Below, piece after piece: positions 41,690 through 50,549 of a stretch of DNA of 51,556 bases; position 1 is the stretch's first letter, and each line of letters starts with the position of its first letter. The DNA is from Streptomyces sp. cf386 (GTDB taxonomy: Bacteria > Actinomycetota > Actinomycetes > Streptomycetales > Streptomycetaceae), in assembly GCF_900103585.1 (NCBI RefSeq), contig NZ_FNHV01000039.1:1-51556 (forward strand), read 5' to 3'. The position numbers and the translations under genes were made by a program. Under the pieces are notes generated by a model. The model did no database searches. It saw only the letters and a list, made by a program, of their open reading frames with translations, and was not told the DNA's origin.

Positions 41690-42696
41690 GAGTACCTCAC
41701 CCGGGGGTCGATGGCGGCGTACACCAGGTCGACGACGAGATTGCAGAAGACGATGAAGAACGCGGCGACCAGGGTGACGCCCATGACGATGGGCAGGTCG
41801 TTGTCCTTGATGGACTGGACCGCGTAGGCACCGATGCCCTGCAAGGAGAAGACGGTCTCGGTGAGCACCGCGGAGCCGACGAGGGTGCCGAAGTCCATGC
41901 CGAAGATGGTGACGATCGGGGTCAGCGCGGCGCGCAGGCCGTGCTTGGCGACCACCGAGGTCTCCTTGAGCCCCTTGGCCCTTGCCGTTCTGATGTAGTC
42001 CTCGCCCATCGTCTCCAGCATGCCCGCCCGGGTGAGTCGGGCGTAGAGCGCGGAGAAGAGGAAGGCGAGGCTGACCCACGGCAGGATCAGATGCCAGGCC
42101 CAGTCGGCGGGGTTCTCGGTGAACGGGACGTACTCGATGGCGTCCCAGATGGGGATCTCGTACACGAACAGGGCGTTGAGCACCTGGCCGGTGAAGAAGA
42201 TCGGGAGGGAGACGCCGGCGAGGGCGATGAACATCGAGATGCGGTCGATGGGGGTGCCCTTGCGCAGCGCCGAGATCACGCCGGTCGTGACGCCGAAGAT
42301 CAGCCAGATCACGGCGGCACCGATGGCCAGCGAGAGGGAGACCGGGATCCGTTCCGTCAGCTGGGGCCACACCTCGACGTGACTCTTGAAGGAGTAGCCG
42401 AAGCAGGGGGCGTTGCAACGCGTGGCGTCGGGGCCGAACTTGTAGTCGGCGCCCACCACGAGGCCCTTGATGTAGTCCCAGTACTGGACGGCGATGGGCT
42501 GGTCCAGCCCGAGGTTCTGCTTGATGGCGGCAACGGACTCGGGGTTGGCGTCCTTGCCGACATACTGCGTGGCCAGCTGGTCGGCGGTCTGGCCACCGAG
42601 CCGTGGCACGAGGAAGAAGATCGCGAAGGTGACTGCGCTGACCACCAGCAGCAACAGCACCGCGCCGAAGACGCGTCGGATGATGTACGCAGCCAC
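41686..42696 (-). CDS. oppB: Oligopeptide ABC transporter permease (OppB-like)
   Basis: This 336-residue inner-membrane permease begins VAAYIIRRVFGAVLLLLVVSAVTFAIFFLVPRL and ends LVVDLVYAAIDPRVRYS, with the family's EAA-type cytoplasmic loop (DYIRTARAKGLKE...). An insert with two Cys (RCNAPCFGYSF, residues about 93-103) lies in its extracellular part. GTG 42696 is the start. It lies between the substrate-binding protein and oppD, and overlaps oppD by 4 bp. Confidence 0.95.
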   Translation of the reverse strand: MAAYIIRRVFGAVLLLLVVSAVTFAIFFLVPRLGGQTADQLATQYVGKDANPESVAAIKQNLGLDQPIAVQYWDYIKGLVVGADYKFGPDATRCNAPCFGYSFKSHVEVWPQLTERIPVSLSLAIGAAVIWLIFGVTTGVISALRKGTPIDRISMFIALAGVSLPIFFTGQVLNALFVYEIPIWDAIEYVPFTENPADWAWHLILPWVSLAFLFSALYARLTRAGMLETMGEDYIRTARAKGLKETSVVAKHGLRAALTPIVTIFGMDFGTLVGSAVLTETVFSLQGIGAYAVQSIKDNDLPIVMGVTLVAAFFIVFCNLVVDLVYAAIDPRVRYS

Positions 42697-42791
42697 AGCT
42701 GTACGGCTCCGGTCGGCCGGGGCGGGTTCTGCCCGCCCCGGCCATCCAGTGCCTTCACCTGCCTTTCAGGGGGATCCGGCCTTGCTGGTTA

Positions 42792-44543
42792 CTACTTGGT
42801 GGAGCTCATCAGCAGGTAGTCGTACATGCCCAGGTAGGCCTGCGTGACCGTGACGTTGGCCGCGGATGCCGGCCTGTACAGCAGGTTCTTGCGGTAGATC
42901 AGCGGGACGACCGAGGCGTTGTCCATCACCATCTTGTCGATGTCGCCCCAGGCCTTGGTGCGGGCGGCGTCGTCGGTGTTGGCGATCGCGTCCGTCAGGG
43001 CCTTGTTGATCTTCGGGTCGTTCAGCTCCATCAGGTTGTTGCCACCGGAGGGCTTGATGGCAGCGCCGTTGATGATCTGGTCGAGGAAGCCGAAGCCGGT
43101 CGGCCAGTCAGCACCCCACGCCATCGACAGCATGCCGAGCTTGTTGTCGTGGACGTAGCTCGGGACACCGGCGAAGTTGGAGAAGTACTTGCCGGAGGGG
43201 AACTGCTTGATCTCGACGTTGATGCCGACCTTCTTCAGCGAGGCCTGCACGGCCGTGGCCGACGCGACCTCGGCGGGACGGTCGGAACGCGCGGTCAGGA
43301 TCGTGTCGAAGCCGTTCGGCTTGCCGCACGCCTTCAGGGCTTCCTTGGCCTTGGCCACGTTGCCCTTGTTGCCGTCCGTCGCGTAGGTGTCGAACTTGGT
43401 GTAGCCGTTCACCGACGGCGGCAGCAGCGTGCTCGCCACGTCACCCTTCGGCGAACCGCCGATGGCGTCCTGGACGGACTTCTTGTCGATGGCCCACTGC
43501 ACGGCCTTGCGGCAGTCGGCGTTGTCGAACGGCTTCACGTTGACGTTCAGCGCGATGTACTGCGTCGCACCGGCGTACGAGGCGTCCGTCGAGGCCGCGT
43601 TCTTGCCGACCAGGACCTTCGGCTGGGTGGCCGGCTGGACACCGGTGCCCGCCGCGTCGGCCGTGATCTTGTTGGAGAGCAGGTCGTTGTCGACCGTCAC
43701 CGGGTTGACCTTGAACTTGATCGTGACCTTGTCCGGCAGCGCCTTGCGGATCGGGTCCGTCTTGGCGTCCCAGTTCTTGTTGCGCACGAGGGTGGCGCTA
43801 CGGCCCTCCTCGTAGGACTCGAACTGGTACGGGCCGGAGGACACGATGTTCTGCACGTACTTCGCGCCGGTGTCCTTGGCCTGCGGCACCGGAGCCGTCT
43901 GCGAGAACGTCGCCAGGTAGTCGAAGTCGGCGAAAGGCGCCTTCAACTTGAAGACGATCGTGCTGTCGTCCGGCGTCTCGATGGACTTCAGACCGTCGGC
44001 GGACTTGTCCTTGTACGGGCCTTTGTACTTGTCGCCGCCCTCGAGGTACGACTTGAAGTAGGTCGGGCCGTTGGACAGGGCCTCCGGCGCGAAGTTCGAG
44101 CGCTCGATGGCGTACTTGACGTCCTTGGACGTGATCGGCGTGCCGTCCTGGTACTTCAGGCCCTTGCGGAGCTTGTACGTCCAGGTCTTGGCGTCGGCGC
44201 TGGGCGTACCCAGGGACTCGGCCAGGTCGGGGACGACCTCAAGGCCTTCCTTGCCCGCCGCCGGCTTGAACGTGGTGAGCGCACGGGCGTAGAGCCGGGA
44301 GAAGTTCTGCACCCAGCCGTAGTACGTGTTGCCCGGGTCCAGGGAGTCCGGCACGTCCGAGTGCTCGTACGAGACCGTTCCCCCCTTCTTGGTCGACGGG
44401 TTGACTATGGAGGTCAGCGCGGCGTCCTTCTTGCCGTTGCCTCCGCCGTTGCCGTCACTGTCATCCCCGCCACCACATGCGGCAGCACCCAGCGAGAGCG
44501 CTACGACCGACGCGATGGCGGCGGTCACCCTTCTCGTCTTCAC
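42792..44543 (-). CDS. oppA: Oligopeptide ABC transporter substrate-binding lipoprotein
   Basis: This 583-residue extracytoplasmic binding protein belongs to the SBP_bac_5 family. The signal peptide ends LSLGAAACGG with the lipobox Cys23. Family landmarks include YEHSDVPDSLDPGNTYYG, WTYKLRKGLKYQDGTPITSKDVKYAIER and the VQWAIDKK helix. It captures peptides outside the cell for OppBC/DF. GTG 44543 (VKTRRVTAAIA) has GAGGGGG at about 10 nt. It lies between oppC and oppB in an operon of five genes. Confidence 0.94.
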   Translation of the reverse strand: MKTRRVTAAIASVVALSLGAAACGGGDDSDGNGGGNGKKDAALTSIVNPSTKKGGTVSYEHSDVPDSLDPGNTYYGWVQNFSRLYARALTTFKPAAGKEGLEVVPDLAESLGTPSADAKTWTYKLRKGLKYQDGTPITSKDVKYAIERSNFAPEALSNGPTYFKSYLEGGDKYKGPYKDKSADGLKSIETPDDSTIVFKLKAPFADFDYLATFSQTAPVPQAKDTGAKYVQNIVSSGPYQFESYEEGRSATLVRNKNWDAKTDPIRKALPDKVTIKFKVNPVTVDNDLLSNKITADAAGTGVQPATQPKVLVGKNAASTDASYAGATQYIALNVNVKPFDNADCRKAVQWAIDKKSVQDAIGGSPKGDVASTLLPPSVNGYTKFDTYATDGNKGNVAKAKEALKACGKPNGFDTILTARSDRPAEVASATAVQASLKKVGINVEIKQFPSGKYFSNFAGVPSYVHDNKLGMLSMAWGADWPTGFGFLDQIINGAAIKPSGGNNLMELNDPKINKALTDAIANTDDAARTKAWGDIDKMVMDNASVVPLIYRKNLLYRPASAANVTVTQAYLGMYDYLLMSSTK

Positions 44544-44570
44544 CTGAGGAAAGCCCCCTCTATCGATGGA

Positions 44571-45569
44571 TCACTTGCTGCGAGGGTCGAGGGCGTCACG
44601 CAGCCCGTCACCCAGCAGGTTGAAGGCCAGGACGGTGATGAAGATCGCCAATCCGGGCACGAACATGTACTGCGGATCCGCTGTGTAGAGATCCACAGCG
44701 TTGCTGAGCATGCCGCCCCAGGAGGCCTGCGGCGGGGCGATGCCGACTCCGAGGAAGCTCAGCGCAGCCTCGAAGAGGATGTTCGTCGGGATGATCAGCG
44801 TCGAGTAGACGAGGATCGGCGCGACGAGATTGGGGAGCAGCTCGCGGAACAGGATGTACGGCCCGCGTGCGCCCAGGCTCGTGGAGGCCTCGATGAACTC
44901 CCGCCTGCGCAGGGTCATGGTCTGTGCGCGCACGATGCGGCCGATGTAGGGCCAGCTGAAGAAGCCGATCACGAAGATCAGCACGCAGATGCGCAGCGGC
45001 AGGCCTTCGAGCCCGAAGAAGCCGTCCTGGACGGAGGCGGAGATGGAGATCGCGAACAGCAGCAGCGGGAACGCCAGGAAGGTGTCCATCAGCCGGCTGA
45101 TAACGCTGTCGATCCAGCCGCCGTAGTACCCGGCGATCACACCGAGCACGGTGCCGATGCACACGGACAGGAGCGTGGCGCCTCCCGCGACCAGCAGCGA
45201 CACCCAGGAGCCGTCGATGATGCGGGCGAGCATGTCACGGCCGTACTGGGGGTCGACGCCCAGCGGGTGGTCCCAACTCATGCCGCCCCAGCCACCCTTG
45301 GGGGCGAGCAGGGCCGGGTCGATCAGGTCCTGGTTGAACTGGTTGGGGTCGAGGTCGAACACCCACAGGATGGGCTTGGAGAGGACCGCCATGAGCACGA
45401 GGCAGATGACGACGACGCCACCGGCCATCGCCACCTTGTCCCGCTTGAAGCGCATCCAGGCGATCTGGGTGAGCGAACGCCCCTCGATCTGGCTCTTCTT
45501 GACTCCGGCGAGCACGGCCTCGGGCTGTGCTCCGGCCTCCGCGCCCGTTGTCTCGATCGGTGCGGTCAC
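44571..45569 (-). CDS. oppC: Oligopeptide ABC transporter permease (OppC-like)
   Basis: This 332-residue permease has a cytoplasmic head (VTAPIETTGAEAGAQPEAVLAG...) and the OppC N-terminal domain (SLTQIAWMRFKRDKVAMAGGVVVICLVL). Membrane spans follow, with the EAA-type loop RREFIEASTSLGARG and the ending LLGDGLRDALDPRSK. GTG 45569 is chosen, with GAGAGGGG upstream at a rather long 11 nt. It heads the oppC-oppA-oppB-oppD-oppF operon, an order with the binding protein second. Confidence 0.94.
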   Translation of the reverse strand: MTAPIETTGAEAGAQPEAVLAGVKKSQIEGRSLTQIAWMRFKRDKVAMAGGVVVICLVLMAVLSKPILWVFDLDPNQFNQDLIDPALLAPKGGWGGMSWDHPLGVDPQYGRDMLARIIDGSWVSLLVAGGATLLSVCIGTVLGVIAGYYGGWIDSVISRLMDTFLAFPLLLFAISISASVQDGFFGLEGLPLRICVLIFVIGFFSWPYIGRIVRAQTMTLRRREFIEASTSLGARGPYILFRELLPNLVAPILVYSTLIIPTNILFEAALSFLGVGIAPPQASWGGMLSNAVDLYTADPQYMFVPGLAIFITVLAFNLLGDGLRDALDPRSK

Positions 45570-45931
45570 AGTGAGATTGACCCCTCTCGGCCGGCGGTTG
45601 CCGACCCCCCTGGCTGCCGCTGTAGCGGTTGCTTCCACTCGTACACAGGACCGACCGGCCCGTGTCTTGCCGGGAGTCTTCAACGCTTTGGCGATCTGTT
45701 GCCAGAGCTGGCGGGGAAAGGATGCGCAACCGTGATGCTGTCCTGGGGGTTCCGTTATCCGAACAACGGGTAACGGCCGTCGGACGCGAGCCAGTTGGGG
45801 CGTATGAGGGCGGACCGGGACCTTCCGATCTCATCTACGCGCGAAGATCTACCTGGGAAACCGAAGCGTGGGACCGTTCGCACCTACGACTTTCGGGCTA
45901 CTGACTGAACGGTAGGTTAGCCGGTCGAAGA
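45570..45931. other. 362-bp gap between sseB1 and oppC
   Basis: This stretch separates the minus-strand oppC start from the stop of the SseB-like gene downstream of it in map order. It probably contains the opp promoter and the 3' end of the SseB transcript. I see one clear hairpin/operator at 45752-45776 and no convincing ORF or promoter hexamers. The plus-strand frame 45629-45904 looks like chance. Confidence 0.5.
45752..45776. promoter_or_regulatory. Inverted repeat upstream of the opp operon
   Basis: CCGTTATCCG (45752-45761) and CGGGTAACGG (45767-45776) are inverted with one mismatch and a 5-bp spacer. It lies about 180 bp upstream of oppC. The shape fits a dimeric regulator's operator. 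The regulator is not identified in the window. Confidence 0.45.
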
Positions 45932-46732
45932 TCAGTAACGGCCCTGGGCCGGCGGGTAGCCGTAGCCGGCCGCCGGAGCCTGCGCGGGGGCGGCGACGTG
46001 TGCCTCGCGGTCGTAGAACGGACGGGCGCTCGCGCGCATCCACATGGCGACCGGATCGCACTCGTCGGACATCGCCACGGTCGAGACGGGCAGCCCGTCC
46101 GGGACCGCGCCGATCGACTGCGACATCATCGAGCGCACCGAGTCCACGGCGGGCGGGCTGGTGTCGTACACGTCGAGCCCGATGGCGAGATACGGCGCGC
46201 CGAGCGCCGGCTGCACCCAGGCGCGGCGCAACGAGCGGACGGCCGGCGTGCGGTGGGCGTTCTGTGCGAGCAGGGCGTAGAACTGCGGGATCTCGATGCC
46301 GGGCTCCGACAGCCGCAGCGGGCCGGCGGGCTGGCGGTCCAGGCCCGTGGCGATGCGGCGCAGGTCGAGCCAGGGGATGCCGACGCCGCCGCCCGGGGCG
46401 TGCGGGTTCAGCCACAGGCCGTAGTGGTCCGGGTAGAGGGTGCGGGCCACGTCGACGCCGTCGACCACCTCGTACGAGCGGTTCCAGCCGCTGGCCGACA
46501 GCTCCTGGGCGGAGGTGACGCACGGGGCGTAGCCGTAGCCCTCGACCTCCATGTTTCCGTACTGGGCGTCCGGGGAGCCGGCCTGGCCGTGCCACAGCAG
46601 CATCCAGACCTGGCCGGTGGTCGGGGTCGCGAGCGCGCGCAGGAGAGCCTCGTAGGCGTCGTAGCGCCCGGGCGTCACCTGGCGCAGCATGTGCTCGACC
46701 TGTCCGGTCGAGGTCGTGCCGCTCGCGCTCAC
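45932..46732 (-). CDS. sseB: SseB-like protein (paralogue 1)
   Basis: This 266-residue protein resembles enhanced-serine-sensitivity protein SseB and its C-terminal domain partner. Landmarks are VSASGTTSTGQVEHMLRQVTPGRYDAYEALLRALAT, VWMLLWHGQAG, GYAPCVTSAQEL and LSEPGIEIPQFYALLAQNAHR. GTG 46732 is chosen because GAAGGGG lies about 8 nt upstream. The ATG at 46756 overlaps that site. The biochemical role of SseB is unclear. Overproduction alters serine sensitivity in E. coli. It lies next to a second SseB-like gene and the serine/glycine genes. Confidence 0.78.
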   Translation of the reverse strand: MSASGTTSTGQVEHMLRQVTPGRYDAYEALLRALATPTTGQVWMLLWHGQAGSPDAQYGNMEVEGYGYAPCVTSAQELSASGWNRSYEVVDGVDVARTLYPDHYGLWLNPHAPGGGVGIPWLDLRRIATGLDRQPAGPLRLSEPGIEIPQFYALLAQNAHRTPAVRSLRRAWVQPALGAPYLAIGLDVYDTSPPAVDSVRSMMSQSIGAVPDGLPVSTVAMSDECDPVAMWMRASARPFYDREAHVAAPAQAPAAGYGYPPAQGRY

Positions 46733-46828
46733 CTTTACCGCCCCTTCGGGAAACATGGGTTTTCGCGTCCAGCTTAGGCGCTCCGCTGGGAGAGCCGCTG
46801 AGAGCTCGGGACCTATTGTGGTCTGCGG

Positions 46829-46917
46829 ACTGCGGGTCGCGTGTGGCTTGTCGCGCCCGCGCGGCGGAGCCGCACATGTATACAGCCCCGCGCCCCTTTC
46901 GGGGCGCTGCCCCCTAG
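46829..46917. repeat. Streptomyces intergenic repeat with strong hairpin
   Basis: This element includes GCGGCGGAGCCGC and GCGCCCC-TTTC-GGGGCGC (46890-46907). It matches a widespread Streptomyces intergenic repeat I recall. It lies just past the stop of the 46923-47714 gene on the minus strand, where it may act as a terminator. Confidence 0.6.
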
Positions 46918-46922
46918 GGACG

Positions 46923-47714
46923 TTACAAGTCCCGCTGATAGAAGGGGCGGACCCTCTGGCGCATCCAATCGATCACCGGGTCCTGCGCCACGTCCAGCAG
47001 GACCAGGTTGACCGGCCACTGGACCGGGGTGCGGCCCAGGGTGCGGGCAAGGGCGTCCATGGGGGCGGCTCGCAAGTCGCCCTCCCAGTGGGAGAGTTCG
47101 ACGCCTATGAACATCACGGGGGCGGCCGTCTCGATGGCGGCCAGGCAGCGGCGGGCCGTCGCGACCACGCCGGTCTGCGCGAACTCGGCCGAGGCGGCGG
47201 CGAGGAAGTCGACCGGGTCTTCCTGCCAGTCGGGCTCGTAGAGCTTGACGCGACCGCCGGAGGTGAGGCCGTCCAGCGGGGTGCGGCCCACGCGGCAGAG
47301 TTCGGCGACCGCCGTCGGGGGCAGGGGGACGCCGACCACGCCGTCGGGGTTCACGGCGATGCCCACCTGCGGGGGCAGACCGCGGGCGAACTCGACGGCG
47401 GGGGCGATGGTGTACGCCATGTGGGACCCGGCGACCTGGCGGAACTGTTCCTCGGAGCTGAAGACCGGTACGTACACCTGGCCCTCGATCTGCACCGTGG
47501 GCAGGTCCAGTGGGCCGCTGTGCGGGCCGCCGCCGTTGGGCAGGGGCACCCAGACGAAGCTGCGGCCCAGCACTTCGATGATCCGTCCGCCCGCCGACGG
47601 CAGGCCGAGGGAGGCCGAGAGCACCTCCTCCAGTTCGTTGCCGGGCCAGCCGCCGTGCGGGTGGAGGTGTGCGTTTGCCGGGAAGTCCGCGGGGAGATCC
47701 GCTGGGAAGTCCAT
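46923..47714 (-). CDS. SseB-like protein (paralogue 2)
   Basis: This 263-residue protein has the SseB fold: NELEEVLSASLGLPSAGGRIIEVLGRSFVWVPLPNG, QVYVPVFSSEEQFRQVAGS, and a C-terminal VELSHWEGDLRAAPMDALARTLGRTPVQWPVNLVLLDVAQDPVIDWM region. It opens MDFPADLPADFPANAHLHPHGG, a DFPA/DLPA repeat. ATG 47714 has only a weak AGGCGG upstream. It is next to the first SseB-like gene and beside the P-loop ATPase. Function is unknown. Confidence 0.78.
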   Translation of the reverse strand: MDFPADLPADFPANAHLHPHGGWPGNELEEVLSASLGLPSAGGRIIEVLGRSFVWVPLPNGGGPHSGPLDLPTVQIEGQVYVPVFSSEEQFRQVAGSHMAYTIAPAVEFARGLPPQVGIAVNPDGVVGVPLPPTAVAELCRVGRTPLDGLTSGGRVKLYEPDWQEDPVDFLAAASAEFAQTGVVATARRCLAAIETAAPVMFIGVELSHWEGDLRAAPMDALARTLGRTPVQWPVNLVLLDVAQDPVIDWMRQRVRPFYQRDL

Positions 47715-47793
47715 CTGAATGACCGCCTGCTGTGAACCACGTCTGTGGCTCAGAAGGCTATCCGGTGTCCCGCCCGCGCAGGTCCACGGCCGC

Positions 47794-48468
47794 TCAGCCC
47801 CCGAACCCGATCCGGCGCAGGACGTCCGCCGCCGAGCGGTCGACCAGCACCGCCGAGCCGCACCCCTGGGGCAGGTCGCCCTTCTCCACCGAGCGCAGCA
47901 GCCGGGCGGCGGCACTGCGGTGGCGCAGGAAGGCATACCGCGAGACGCCGCGACCGCGCTCGCGCTGGCCCTCCAGGGCCGTGTGCGGGGTGACGTCGAG
48001 CAGGAGCAGGTGCAGGGTGCCGCCGCGGCGGCGGGCCGCGCGGGCCAGCCAGCCGCGCACCCAGGCCTGCGTACCGCAGTCGTGCACGACGACGCCCTCG
48101 CCGGAGCGCAGGGCGCGGCGCAGTCCGGCGTAGTGCGCGAGGCGGACCAGGGGGCGGTAGACGGCGTAGGGCAGGAAGCCGGGCATGAGGGCTTCCCAGC
48201 GGTCCCGGGCGTCCTGGGAGTCGATGCGGATGCCCTTCACGGTCCGCTTCATCAACGTGGTCTTGCCGCTGCCGGGCAGACCGGTGACCGCCACGAGGTC
48301 CTGGGGGCCGAAGAGCAGAGCGTGCGGGCTGTGGCCGCAGCGCTCGCGCAGATCGCGGACCACGGGCGCGGGGCACATGGCGCGGGCTTCGACAACGGGG
48401 GCGGCGGGCTGCTTGGGCAGCGCGAGGCCCGAGGTCGTGGCGTACGCCGTGGTGCGCTTCACCGTCAT
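47794..48468 (-). CDS. P-loop ATPase/kinase (AAA_33-like)
   Basis: This 224-residue nucleotide-binding protein has Walker A GLPGSGKTT at 63-71 after a 45-residue basic N-terminal stretch. The IRIDSQDARDRWEALMPG segment resembles the small-molecule kinase (AAA_33) group, and VVVHDCGTQAWVRGWLARAARRRGG and HLLLLDVTPHTALEGQ follow. GGAGGAGGACG lies before ATG 48468, a very strong ribosome binding site. It is divergent from gcvT. It may phosphorylate a small metabolite, but this is not certain. Confidence 0.85.
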   Translation of the reverse strand: MTVKRTTAYATTSGLALPKQPAAPVVEARAMCPAPVVRDLRERCGHSPHALLFGPQDLVAVTGLPGSGKTTLMKRTVKGIRIDSQDARDRWEALMPGFLPYAVYRPLVRLAHYAGLRRALRSGEGVVVHDCGTQAWVRGWLARAARRRGGTLHLLLLDVTPHTALEGQRERGRGVSRYAFLRHRSAAARLLRSVEKGDLPQGCGSAVLVDRSAADVLRRIGFGG

Positions 48469-48644
48469 CGTCCTCCTCCGGGGGTCAGGAGTCCCTATCC
48501 CCACTGAGCGTAAAGAGAAGGTAATGGATGATCTCTCGCATTTTCGTTCGCTTCCTGCCACAAGCTGGTTACAGAGACGGCCCTGCCCAAGACGGGCCCG
48601 GCATGCAATGATGTGCCCGCCAACTGCATACCGGCCGCTTGAAT

Positions 48645-48847
48645 CCGCGCGGGAGAGTCCCCAGCAGTCCACCGCTGGGGCGCCGAAGGAGCAAGTCCCT
48701 CCCTTGAATCTCTCAGGCCCCGTTACCGCGCGGGCGAGGCACATCTGAAAAGCGGGCCACTGGTTCCAGTGGCTCCACCCAAGGTGCAAGCCGTGTCCTC
48801 CAGGGATCACGGCGAACCTCTCAGGTTCCGATGACAGATGGGGAGGA
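48645..48847 (+). ncRNA. Tandem glycine riboswitch upstream of gcvT
   Basis: Two glycine-aptamer-like blocks lie in the 422-bp gap before gcvT. The first has GCGGGAGAGTCC, then CGCCGAAGGAGCAA (48680-48694) and CTCTCAGG (48710-48717). The second (48781-48847) has AAGGTGCAAGCC, GGCGAACCTCTCAGGTTCCG and GACAGATGGGGAGG. A linker hairpin CCACTGG-TT-CCAGTGG (48757-48772) joins them. This is the standard tandem glycine riboswitch. It should turn on the glycine cleavage genes gcvT and probably gcvH/glyA when glycine is high. Confidence 0.9.
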
Positions 48848-48890
48848 ACGACCTCGCCCTTGATGTCTTGCCCTGGGAGACGACCGACCG

Positions 48891-50012
<1,122 letters not shown>

Positions 50013-50155
50013 CAGTGGATGCGGCGGATCCGGCGCCGAAAAGTACACACTGACAGCGGCAACCGCGTGACCCTGCGCACATTTCCGCTGCTCACGCACG
50101 TTTCCAGCAGTCCCCTATTCATCAGCACTCCCGCGCGTACAGGAGAATTCAGGCC

Positions 50156-50533
50156 ATGAGCAACCCCCAGCAGCTGCGCTACAGCAAGGAGCACGAGTGG
50201 CTGTCGACCGCCGAGGACGGCGTCTCGACGGTCGGCATCACCGAGTTCGCGGCCAACGCGCTCGGCGATGTCGTCTACGCCCAGCTCCCCGAGGTCGGCT
50301 CGACCGTGACCGCGGGTGACACCTGCGGCGAGCTGGAGTCGACCAAGTCGGTGTCCGACCTGTACTCCCCGGTCACGGGCGAGGTCACCGAGATCAACGA
50401 GGACGTGGTGAACGACCCGGCGCTGGTGAACTCCGCCCCCTTCGAGGGTGGCTGGCTGTTCAAGGTACGCATCACGGAGGAGCCGGCCGACCTGCTCACC
50501 GCCGACGAGTACGTCGCCCACACCGCCGGCTGA
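50156..50533 (+). CDS. gcvH: Glycine cleavage H protein
   Basis: This 125-residue lipoyl carrier shuttles the aminomethyl intermediate of the glycine cleavage system. The lipoylated Lys64 is in GELESTKSVSDLYSPVTGEV, and LRYSKEHEWL and GITEFAANALGDVVYAQLP are typical. ATG 50156 has AGGAGA about 9 nt upstream. It is 143 bp after gcvT, a gap that could hold a second promoter, and 16 bp before glyA. Confidence 0.98.
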   Translation: MSNPQQLRYSKEHEWLSTAEDGVSTVGITEFAANALGDVVYAQLPEVGSTVTAGDTCGELESTKSVSDLYSPVTGEVTEINEDVVNDPALVNSAPFEGGWLFKVRITEEPADLLTADEYVAHTAG

Positions 50534-50549
50534 GGAGTCGTAGCCCCTT

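Noticed and set aside
43149..45773. Long plus-strand frame opposite oppA and oppC
   Set aside because: Antisense to two clear ABC transporter genes, with no recognisable domain.
45629..45904. Plus-strand 91-codon frame upstream of oppC
   Set aside because: No ribosome binding site, no typical codon pattern, and it covers an operator-like palindrome.
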